A DNA stretch of 18,013 nt from Isotricha intestinalis (Eukaryota > Ciliophora > Litostomatea > Vestibuliferida > Isotrichidae). Where the stretch lies: assembly GCA_023807065.1 (NCBI GenBank), contig JAJJLU010000814.1:1-18013 (forward strand), given 5' to 3'. The position numbers were made by a program, and so were the translations under genes. The notes beneath the pieces were generated by a model, which searched no databases, was not told where the DNA came from, and was given only the letters and a program-made list of their open reading frames with translations. Positions within the stretch are counted from its first letter, which is position 1, and every line of letters begins with the position of its first letter. Positions 9,363 to 16,954 of the stretch are shown piece after piece.

Positions 9363-12300
9363 ATGAATGAAGATCCAAATATTAAAATTGAACCATTTAA
9401 AGTTTGTATAAGAATACGTCCTTTTCTTCCAAAAGAACTTCCAAGTTCAATAACAGAAAATAAAGAATTAAATAATAAAAATATACCTAATTCAATATTT
9501 TCTCATAATGAAAATATATTAAAAATTCAAGACTTAAGATTTGAAAGTCGAAATGAAAAAAATTATTTTTTTGATGAAATTTTTGATGAAAAAAGTGATA
9601 ATAAAGAAGTATTTGATAAATCCATAAAACCAATGATAAATAATTTAATTGAAGGATATAATTCAACAATTTTAGCATATGGAATAACAGGAACTGGAAA
9701 AACTCATACTATATTTGGAGATTATAATAATGAAAAAGAAGAAAAAGGAATTGTTATTTATGCTATAAGTTATTTATTTGAACTTATTGAACAAAAAAAA
9801 TTAAATTCAAATTATAAGAACATATTAGATAAAAATTATATTGTAAAAATTTCATATTTAGAAATTTATAATGAAACGGTAATTGATTTATTAAATAAAA
9901 AAAATTTTCCTTTAATGATTGTTGAAGATTCAAATAAAGGAATTTATGTACCTGAATTAAAAGAATTTATTGTTAATTCAAGTGTTGAATTAGAAAATTT
10001 AATTAATGAAGGAAATAAAAAAAGAACAATGGCACCAACAAATCAAAATCAATTTTCAAGTCGTTCTCATGCAATATTACAAATAAATTTAATTCAAAAA
10101 GAAAAGAAAAATTTAAATAAAGAAGAAATAAAATATTCTAAATTTTTATTAGTAGATTTAGCAGGAAGTGAAAGAGGAGGAATAGAAAAAGGAAAAAGAA
10201 GAGAAGAAGGTTCAAATATAAATAAAAGTTTATTATCTTTAGGAAATTGTATAAATATATTATCTGATCCTTCTAAAATAGGAAATTTTGTTCCTTATAG
10301 AGATTCTAAATTAACTAGATTATTAAAAGATTCTTTAGGAGGAAATATTTCTACTTTAATGTTAGCTTGTGTTAGTCCTTCTCAAAAATTTTATGATGAA
10401 AGTATTAATACTTTAAATTATGCTAATAAAGCAAAGAAAATTAAAAAGAAAATATTTAAAAATATTAAATATAATTTTAATAGTAATAATAATGATAATT
10501 TTAATGAATATAATGAAATTATTGAAAGTTTAAAAGAAGAAATTTTAAATTTAAAAGAAATTATTAAACATCAAGAAAATAAATTAAAAGAAAAAGAAAG
10601 TAAAAATAATTTTTTAAATGATGATGATTATTTAAATGAAGATATTAGTTCAATTAAACCTGTTAATAATAATGAAGAAGGATTTTTAGATTTAGAAGAA
10701 AATTTTAATTATGATAATTCTTTTTTATCAGAAATCAAAAATTCTGATACAAATAGAGAAAATGATATTCAAAAAAGAACAGTTGAAACAATGAATGTTG
10801 ATTTATATAAAAAATTTTTAGAAGATGATATAAACAAAGATATTAATTGTAATATTAATAATTTACAAAAACAAGTTGAAAATATAAAAAAAGATAGAAT
10901 TTTATTAGAATCTTTTATGGAAACTCAATCAATTAAAGATGATATAATAAATGCAAAATATTCTTCTTTAAAAAATTATTATGATAAATATATTCAATTA
11001 ATAAATGATAAATTAATCGAAAATATAGAACAAGGAATGATGTTAAAATGTAATTTAAAAGAAATTAATAATTTAAATTTAAATAATGAATTAAATTTAG
11101 AAATTTTACATAAACAATTAAATTATATTGATCAACAATCAACTTCTCCAAGTAGAGAATATATTAAAATAACTGAAGAAATGGAAAATATTAAAAATTC
11201 AATTAAAGAAAATAATGATTTAAAAAAACAAATTTATGAATCTTTTTCTAGAAATACTAAAATAAAAAGAATTTTAAAAAAAATTTTATTAAATTTATTA
11301 AGTTCTACTAAAGATAATAGTGATAAATATATATCTATCTTAAAAGAAAGAGAAGAATTAAAAGGAATTGCAAAAACTTATGAAAAGCAAATTAAACAAA
11401 TTATTTTTGAAAAAAAAAAAAAAGATTTTGAAATTTCTCAAGCACAAAAAGAAGTTGAATCGTTAAAAAAGTTATTAAAAGAAAAAGATGAAACAATTAA
11501 ATTATTAAAAAATAATTCAATCAATGAAAGTTTATTAAATAATAATTTAAATAATGATACAAGTTTAATTAATAATAGTCAATTAAATCAAAAAATCAAT
11601 AAAAGAAAAAATTCTTCTCCAATATTAAAAAAAGGAAATTCAATATCAATTAATAATGAATCAACTCTTTTTAAAAATTCAATAAATTATTCTAAAAAAC
11701 AATTAAAAAAAAATAAATCTAATTCAAATATAAGTTATATTATTTATAAAAATAAACCTAATGAAAAAAGAGTACATAATAGATGTAAAAGTAATAAAAT
11801 GCAAAATATAAATATTTCATATAATAATATTGCTTTTATTCAAAATAAGAATGATAATATATCAAATAATTCAAAAAAAATAAATTTAACTGTTCAAAGA
11901 GAAAAATCTTCTAATTCATTTTTTGAAAAACAAAAAATAAAAAATATGATAAATAATAATTCTAATAAAAAAAATAGAATAACACCTTTATCAATTAGTA
12001 AAGATTTAAGTAATTATTCAGTTCAACAAAAAAAAAACAATAATTTAATATCAAATAATAATATTACATCAGATATTAAAAATGAAAATTTAAGTATGAA
12101 TAAAGATTTTGATTTATTATCAGAAATAAATAATATAACAAGAATTAAAAATAAGAATTATTCAAAATATATTAATATTGGAAATTCATCAACTAAAAAA
12201 AAAAATAGTCTTAAAGAAGCAAGATATGAAAATAAATTAAAAAATGAAAAAAATTTAGAATTAGGAAAAGCAGAAAATTTTTTAAATGAATATGAAAAAT

Positions 12301-12560
12301 CAAAAAATGAAAATAGTTTAAAAAGTAATAAAGATAAATATCATTCAAACAATAATTTACAAAATGAAGAAAATAAATTAAATGAAAATCATAATAGAAT
12401 AATTAATAAAGAAGAAATGAATAATAAATATGATTCTTACTTAAATAATTCAAATAATAAAAATCAAAATTATAATGAAGAATTTTTTAATGATATTGCA
12501 AATTCAATTAGAGATAGACATGTTGATAAATATCTTAATACAATTAATTCAAATAAATAA
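9363..12560 (+). CDS. Kinesin-8-like N-terminal motor protein
   Basis: The 1065-residue protein has an N-terminal kinesin motor at about 10-362. Visible motifs are 'FKVCIRIRPF' (12-21), P-loop GITGTGKT (107-114), switch I 'NQFSSRSHA' (229-237), switch II 'LVDLAGSER' (263-271) and 'YRDSKLTRLLKDSLGG' (312-327), so ATPase and microtubule-binding elements look intact. Kinesin-8 (Kip3/KIF18/KIF19) features are a P-loop that lacks the usual Gln and continues as THT, and 'GNKKRTMAPTNQN' (217-229), like GNKNRTQHPTDMN in KIF18A. Kinesin-8 motors walk to plus ends and shorten microtubules in spindles or cilia. Residues about 385-410 and 640-715 look coiled-coil. The rest from about 720 is Asn/Lys/Ser-rich low complexity with no recognised domain. 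It ends at TAA and converges on the next gene with a 62-base gap. The motor call is certain; the kinesin-8 subfamily is inferred from motifs. Confidence 0.93.
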   Translation: MNEDPNIKIEPFKVCIRIRPFLPKELPSSITENKELNNKNIPNSIFSHNENILKIQDLRFESRNEKNYFFDEIFDEKSDNKEVFDKSIKPMINNLIEGYNSTILAYGITGTGKTHTIFGDYNNEKEEKGIVIYAISYLFELIEQKKLNSNYKNILDKNYIVKISYLEIYNETVIDLLNKKNFPLMIVEDSNKGIYVPELKEFIVNSSVELENLINEGNKKRTMAPTNQNQFSSRSHAILQINLIQKEKKNLNKEEIKYSKFLLVDLAGSERGGIEKGKRREEGSNINKSLLSLGNCINILSDPSKIGNFVPYRDSKLTRLLKDSLGGNISTLMLACVSPSQKFYDESINTLNYANKAKKIKKKIFKNIKYNFNSNNNDNFNEYNEIIESLKEEILNLKEIIKHQENKLKEKESKNNFLNDDDYLNEDISSIKPVNNNEEGFLDLEENFNYDNSFLSEIKNSDTNRENDIQKRTVETMNVDLYKKFLEDDINKDINCNINNLQKQVENIKKDRILLESFMETQSIKDDIINAKYSSLKNYYDKYIQLINDKLIENIEQGMMLKCNLKEINNLNLNNELNLEILHKQLNYIDQQSTSPSREYIKITEEMENIKNSIKENNDLKKQIYESFSRNTKIKRILKKILLNLLSSTKDNSDKYISILKEREELKGIAKTYEKQIKQIIFEKKKKDFEISQAQKEVESLKKLLKEKDETIKLLKNNSINESLLNNNLNNDTSLINNSQLNQKINKRKNSSPILKKGNSISINNESTLFKNSINYSKKQLKKNKSNSNISYIIYKNKPNEKRVHNRCKSNKMQNINISYNNIAFIQNKNDNISNNSKKINLTVQREKSSNSFFEKQKIKNMINNNSNKKNRITPLSISKDLSNYSVQQKKNNNLISNNNITSDIKNENLSMNKDFDLLSEINNITRIKNKNYSKYINIGNSSTKKKNSLKEARYENKLKNEKNLELGKAENFLNEYEKSKNENSLKSNKDKYHSNNNLQNEENKLNENHNRIINKEEMNNKYDSYLNNSNNKNQNYNEEFFNDIANSIRDRHVDKYLNTINSNK

Positions 12561-12622
12561 ATTTCTTTAAATATTAAATACATTAAAAATTTTTCATATG
12601 ATATATTAAAAAAAAGATTATT

Positions 12623-13258
12623 CTATAAATCTGATTTACTATATTTTCCATTATTTTCATTTTTCAATTTTTTAACTAAATAATATAAATTATTTAATGA
12701 TGTTGTTAATGAATTATATTCTTCTTCAGATTTTTTTTTTAAAGATTGATATGCTTGTTTAAGAAAAATTATATCTTTATCTTTTTTTTTAATTTCTTCA
12801 TTATATAATAATAAATCTTTTTGTAAATTAATTTTTAATTTTGGAGAATTTTTTCTTTTCACACATTTAAAAGTTATATTTAAATTTTTTTCAATTTTTA
12901 ATTTTAAATTTCTTTTCAATGATTTATGACTATAAACATTTAATTGTTTTTCTTCTTTTATATTAGGAACAAAAGCAGGTAAATCTAAAATATATTCTTC
13001 TTCAAAATCTTCTTCTGATTTAATTTCTTCTGATTCATCTTCTTCTTTTATTTCATTTAAAGGTTGAGTAAATGAACTTCTATAATTTTTATATGATGAT
13101 AGAAGAATAAAATTATATACTTTTTGTATTTTAAAATTATATTTATAATTTGTTAATTCATGTATTTTTGATTGTAGAAATTCTATTTGTAAATCTTTTT
13201 CTTTTAATTCTTTTGTTAATTCGATAATTTTTTTTTCTTTTTCATCTAATGAATTCAT
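12623..13258 (-). CDS. Small coiled-coil protein, unknown function
   Basis: The 211-residue protein runs from ATG 13256-13258 to TAG 12623-12625. I do not recognise a family. Residues about 4-42 are a strongly charged heptad-like helix (EKEKKIIELTKELKEKDLQ) and about 150-205 form a second predicted coiled coil. Between them lies an acidic block (about 69-91, rich in Glu/Asp/Ser) and a Lys-rich patch (about 108-150). There is no Trp, signal peptide or membrane span. The gene converges with the kinesin gene (62 bases apart) and follows another small gene on the same strand after only 60 bases. A structural or adaptor protein would fit, but that is only inference. Codon use matches the neighbours, so it is probably a real gene. 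Confidence 0.65.
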   Translation of the reverse strand: MNSLDEKEKKIIELTKELKEKDLQIEFLQSKIHELTNYKYNFKIQKVYNFILLSSYKNYRSSFTQPLNEIKEEDESEEIKSEEDFEEEYILDLPAFVPNIKEEKQLNVYSHKSLKRNLKLKIEKNLNITFKCVKRKNSPKLKINLQKDLLLYNEEIKKKDKDIIFLKQAYQSLKKKSEEEYNSLTTSLNNLYYLVKKLKNENNGKYSKSDL

Positions 13259-13318
13259 TCAATTTTTTAAATTTTTTTTATATTTTAAAAAAAATTGAAT
13301 AAAAATGTTTTTAGAGAA

Positions 13319-13690
13319 TTAAAAATTTTTATTTTTTTTTGAATTACTTCCTTGATTTAAATTATTCAATTTATTATTTAATTTATTAAATTTTTCTTCA
13401 AAACTAGTGTTTTTATTACAAGTAAAATTAAAATTATTATTTAACATTTCTAAAGAATTTTGGAGTATTTGTTCATTATTTCTTGCATCATTATCTAAAA
13501 TTAATATTTTTCCTTTTTCTTTTATTGGCTTTTGTTCAATAATTTCTTCTTTTTCTTTTTTACCATTATCTTCATTAATTTTATTGATACTCATTAATAA
13601 TAATTCTTCAATAATTATATCTTTATCTTTTTCTTCAAATTGAGACAAAAAATTTCTAATAATATCATTTTTTAAAAAATTATATTCCAT
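13319..13690 (-). CDS. Small charged protein, unknown function
   Basis: The 123-residue protein starts at ATG 13688-13690 and ends at TAA 13319-13321. The N-terminal 25 residues (FLSQFEEKDKDIIIEELL) look helical and amphipathic. A Lys/Glu-rich linker follows (about 42-60), then 'KGKILILDNDARNNEQILQN' (59-78) and an Asn-rich C-terminal helix. No family was recognised. It could be the upstream exon of the 211-residue gene, since the two are 60 bases apart on one strand, but I see no GT donor before its stop, so two genes are more likely. A plus-strand open frame over the same bases (13407-13643) is a shadow. Confidence 0.55.
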   Translation of the reverse strand: MEYNFLKNDIIRNFLSQFEEKDKDIIIEELLLMSINKINEDNGKKEKEEIIEQKPIKEKGKILILDNDARNNEQILQNSLEMLNNNFNFTCNKNTSFEEKFNKLNNKLNNLNQGSNSKKNKNF

Positions 13691-13782
13691 AATTAATTAA
13701 TATAAAAATTTATAAACAAATTATATATTTATTTTACATAAATTTTAATATAATGTTTTCATATATAAAATTTTTTCAAAAA

Positions 13783-15192
13783 TTAAAAACCAAAAATTGA
13801 AATAAAAATAGGAAAATAAGGAAATCCAATAAATATAATAGGAAAAGAAATTAAAAAAATAATAATAGAAAAAAAATAAATTAAAATATTCAAAGCAAAG
13901 TTAATATTATATTTCCCTTTTGAGCAAAAAAACCATTTTACAGCATTTCTAATATATATAAAATCAGAAGAAAAAAGAAAATAAAAACTAGCAATAACCA
14001 TTAATAATTCAATTAATAATTTTTCATTATTTTCATTTTCATATTTTTCTTTATTTCTGAAATAAATTTTACAATGATTTTCATTTGCAATATCCAAATG
14101 TAAATCATTAAATTCTTTAAAACAATGTTTACATATTTTATGAAAGCAATTTAAACATTTTATAAAATGAGTTCCAGTTTTAGAAAATAAAGATTCTTCA
14201 TTACATAAAGGACAATATTGTTCTTTTACTCCATGAAACATATAAAAATTTTCATTTGAATTAATATCTATCACATGCCTTTGAGTATATAATTTTAATT
14301 GAGATGATGAACTATTTTTTAAATTATATTTTTTTTGTAATCTTAATGTAAATGCTTCTTCATAATTATTAATATTATTATTATTAAAAGTATTAATATC
14401 TTTTTTTTTATTAATTAATTTAAAGTGATTTTCACTAACTATTGATTTTATCATATTTATGTCTACTGGAGCTTCACATTTAAAAACAGAACATTTAAAA
14501 TTTGTTTTTCCTTCTTCAATTTTTTCTTCATAAAAGTTTTTAAAACATTTTTTACATAAAAAATGTCTTTGACAAGTTGCAGTTAATAATTGATTTAAAT
14601 AATATCTTTTATCACATATATAACATTTATGTTCTATTAAATCTTCTTGATTATAATTTAATATTATATAATTTTTTTCTTCTTCGTCATCTTCATCATA
14701 ATAATTAAATTCATTATATTCTTTATTATTTATATCTTCTTCTATTTTATTTTTTTCTATTTTAAGATTTGAAATAATTTTTGTTCTTTTTTCATCGTTT
14801 TCATTTAATGTGTTTTCTGAACTTATAAAAGCTTGATTACTTTGTTGATTTTTACTTTTATTAATTATTTTATCTGAATTTTCAGAATAATTATTGTTTG
14901 TTGTTTTTAATTTAGCTCTCTCAATTTGAGAAAATTTTTTAATATTTTCATTTGGATTTTTATTTATAATTAATATATTTTGCTCTATTTCTTTTATTCT
15001 TTTATCTATTTTTTCTTTATTTATTTCATATTCTATATTTGATTGAGCTTTGTAATTTTCATTTTCAATTATCATCAAATTTTTCTTTGAAAATTCATTC
15101 CTATCTTTTTGAATAATAATTAAATTGCTTTGTGACCATTCACTCTTATTTCCATTTGAAAATATTTTAAATTCACTATTTGGTCCCGACAT
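13783..15192 (-). CDS. RING-IBR membrane protein, RBR-type E3 ligase relative
   Basis: 469 residues, ATG 15190-15192, TAA 13783-13785. The first 185 residues are low-complexity and acidic towards the end. A RING follows with ligands C190, C193, C207, H210, C213, C216, C234 and C239; the widened C-x4-C last pair is typical of RING1 in RBR ubiquitin ligases. An IBR-type C6HC finger follows at C327, C330, C346, C349, C354, C357, H365 and C374. The tail is hydrophobic, with spans at about 392-414 and 431-468, so the protein is probably anchored in an organelle or ER membrane with the fingers in the cytosol. RBR ligases normally have a RING2 with a catalytic Cys after the IBR. None is present here: the membrane spans come directly after the IBR. 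It may be a non-catalytic or RING-only ligase. The alternative, reading the second finger as RING2, would put Thr341 at the catalytic position. Confidence 0.78.
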   Translation of the reverse strand: MSGPNSEFKIFSNGNKSEWSQSNLIIIQKDRNEFSKKNLMIIENENYKAQSNIEYEINKEKIDKRIKEIEQNILIINKNPNENIKKFSQIERAKLKTTNNNYSENSDKIINKSKNQQSNQAFISSENTLNENDEKRTKIISNLKIEKNKIEEDINNKEYNEFNYYDEDDEEEKNYIILNYNQEDLIEHKCYICDKRYYLNQLLTATCQRHFLCKKCFKNFYEEKIEEGKTNFKCSVFKCEAPVDINMIKSIVSENHFKLINKKKDINTFNNNNINNYEEAFTLRLQKKYNLKNSSSSQLKLYTQRHVIDINSNENFYMFHGVKEQYCPLCNEESLFSKTGTHFIKCLNCFHKICKHCFKEFNDLHLDIANENHCKIYFRNKEKYENENNEKLLIELLMVIASFYFLFSSDFIYIRNAVKWFFCSKGKYNINFALNILIYFFSIIIFLISFPIIFIGFPYFPIFISIFGF

Positions 15193-15375
15193 ATAAATAT
15201 TTATTTAAATTATGAAATAAATTAAAAACCAATCAAAGTTTTTATTTTCTATTACAAATTTTGAAAAAAAAATAGAATGAATACAAATGATGAAAAATAA
15301 ACTCAAAAGAAAAACATTTCAATAACATAAAAAATATAGAGATTCTTATTCATTTTAGATTTATTATTGTTTTAA
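15193..15375. other. Upstream region of the RING-IBR gene
   Basis: This 183-base AT-rich stretch lies between the RING-IBR start and a weak plus-strand relic. It should hold that gene's promoter. No distinct motif is visible. Confidence 0.3.
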
Positions 15376-15650
15376 ATGAAATTGCAAAAAATTAATTATT
15401 CAGAAGAAGATTAAATAGAAGATATTTATAATTAGATTAGAGATTTTATTAATAAAAAAAAGTCAAATTTAAAAATATGAAAATAAAAGAAAAATTACTA
15501 AAAATTAAGATAATTAAATAAATAGGATTCCTAAGATTAAAAATGGAAACTATATTGCAATAATATGGTCTTAAGAAAATAAAGCAATTATTATTTAATT
15601 AAGTTAATCATAAGTATTTTTCATTGTTATATTTCTTAATACATTCATAA
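15376..15650 (+). pseudogene. Weak, heavily decayed coding relic
   Basis: An ATG at 15376 begins 'MKLQKINYSEED', then TAA 15412, 'IEDIYN', TAG 15433 and 'IRDFINKKKSNLKI', then TGA 15478. A shifted frame from ATG 15477 continues with TAA at 15519 and later stops. The segments use A/T third positions and the stops fall where Gln would fit, as if CAA or CAG had mutated to TAA or TAG. The evidence is close to what AT-rich noise can produce. No family was recognised. Confidence 0.22.
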
Positions 15651-15761
15651 TTTATTAAATTAAACCTTTCACTAAATAATTAAACATAAAGAAAAAAATA
15701 AGAAAAAAAGTATAATACAAATATTAAAAATCCATATAAATTATGAAAAAAATAAAAAAAT

Positions 15762-16787
15762 TCAATTAATAAATTTTTTAATAATTTTATTTTTTTTTTT
15801 CTTATCATGATTAAAAACAGGATTAATGACATGAAAAGAGCAGAGTAAATTAGAATTAATACTTAAAATAGCTCCATTATTATCAAATTCTCCCATATAA
15901 TTTGGAGCAGAAAAGACAGTAACAAATTTCATATCAGCAAAGAATTGATATCCTTCTTCAACAACTTGATGAGCTCTACAAATAAGATCTAAATCATTAT
16001 TTTCACAAAACTCTTTAACAACTTTTTTAGAAAAAGTATAAGAAACACCTCTTTCATTACTTCCCCAACAATCAGGAAGTTCTTCAGAAGGATCAGACCA
16101 AACTAAATCACATAAAATTCCTTCATCTGGAATATCAGTTGGTCTTCTTATTATTTTTAATTCTTCTACTTTTTTCAATCCATATGCTAATCCACCATGC
16201 ATACATAATATTTTCTCTTCTATTAATGCTGTTATTGGTAATATATTAAATAATTCTGAAAATAATTTATGTACTCTTATTGATACTCTCCTTTTACATT
16301 CATCAAAAAAACCATATTGTTTATTTACTATTTCACTTTCATGATTTCCTCTAAGTAAAAATATATTTTTTGGATATTTTATTTTTAATATTAAAAGAAA
16401 TAACATTGTTTCTAATGATTGTTTGCCTCGATCAACATAATCTCCTAAAAATAAATAATTTGTGGAAGGTGGATAATTTAGTATTTCAAATATTCTTAAT
16501 AAATCATAAAATTGACCATGAATATCACCACATATACATATTGGAGCTTTTAATTCTAAAAGAACTGGATCTTTCTCTAATAATGGATATGCTCTTTCTA
16601 TTATTATTTTACATTCTTCTTCTTTTAATTTTAATTTTTCACAATAATTTAATTTCTTAGATGATTTTAAACGTAAGAATAAATTTTCTATTTTTGTTGT
16701 TTTTAAGTCTTCTTCTTCCTTTTCTTCTAAACTTTTCCCTTCTTTTTCTTTACTTTCTGATAATGAAGTTTTTTCTTCGTTATACAT
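15762..16787 (-). CDS. Serine/threonine protein phosphatase PP1 catalytic subunit
   Basis: 341 residues, ATG 16785-16787. The PPP core is complete: GDIHG (87-91, D88 and H90), GDYVDRG (115-121, D116), GNHE (147-150, N148 and H149), MHGGL (H197) and CRAHQ (H273), giving all metal ligands and the catalytic His. PP1 rather than PP2A or calcineurin is shown by 'YLFLGDYVDRGKQSLET', 'DECKRR' (162-167), 'RRPTDIPDEG' and the RVxF-binding strand 'LLCSFH' (314-319). Partners bound through that groove would direct its substrates. Oddities: the usual 'NYCGEFDN' reads 'NYMGEFDN' (M298), the tail lacks the Cdk-phosphorylated TPPR motif and ends in a Lys-rich run, and the N-terminal 30 residues are a Glu/Lys-rich extension. 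It stops at TGA 15762-15764, the only TGA stop among the intact genes; a TAA follows six codons later in frame. Confidence 0.95.
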   Translation of the reverse strand: MYNEEKTSLSESKEKEGKSLEEKEEEDLKTTKIENLFLRLKSSKKLNYCEKLKLKEEECKIIIERAYPLLEKDPVLLELKAPICICGDIHGQFYDLLRIFEILNYPPSTNYLFLGDYVDRGKQSLETMLFLLILKIKYPKNIFLLRGNHESEIVNKQYGFFDECKRRVSIRVHKLFSELFNILPITALIEEKILCMHGGLAYGLKKVEELKIIRRPTDIPDEGILCDLVWSDPSEELPDCWGSNERGVSYTFSKKVVKEFCENNDLDLICRAHQVVEEGYQFFADMKFVTVFSAPNYMGEFDNNGAILSINSNLLCSFHVINPVFNHDKKKKNKIIKKFIN

Positions 16788-16954
16788 TTTTTTGAATGAT
16801 AATTTTTTTTTTAATTGTTTTTTTATTTTATTAATTCTTTAAACAATTTGTATATTTTATTTATCAAACAATTATAAATCGATTAAATTATATAAATTAA
16901 GAATATAATATATTAAAAATTAAAAAAAAAAATTATTTTCGTTTATTTCAATAA
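16788..16954. other. Space between divergent PP1 gene and right-end relic
   Basis: This 167-base AT-rich stretch is upstream of the PP1 start and should include its promoter. T-rich runs lie next to the ATG. No specific motif is supported. Confidence 0.3.

Noticed and set aside
9487..9678. Minus-strand open frame of 63 codons inside the kinesin gene
   Set aside because: It lies wholly within the motor domain coding sequence, and its Leu/Tyr/Phe-rich peptide is what the antisense of AT-rich coding gives.
13407..13643. Plus-strand open frame of 78 codons opposite the 123-residue gene
   Set aside because: It is the antisense of a Lys/Glu-rich frame, giving a Ser/Phe/Ile-rich peptide. The minus-strand frame has the better start and codon pattern.
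16370..16660. Plus-strand open frame of 96 codons opposite PP1
   Set aside because: It is antisense to the PP1 catalytic core and hydrophobic only because of base composition.
1191..16787. Common ciliate code (TAA/TAG as Gln) for the main genes
   Set aside because: Kinesin, PP1, the RING-IBR protein, TRAPPC8 and the PI4K-like protein are each complete under the standard code, with Gln written CAA or CAG and ends at family-expected positions.
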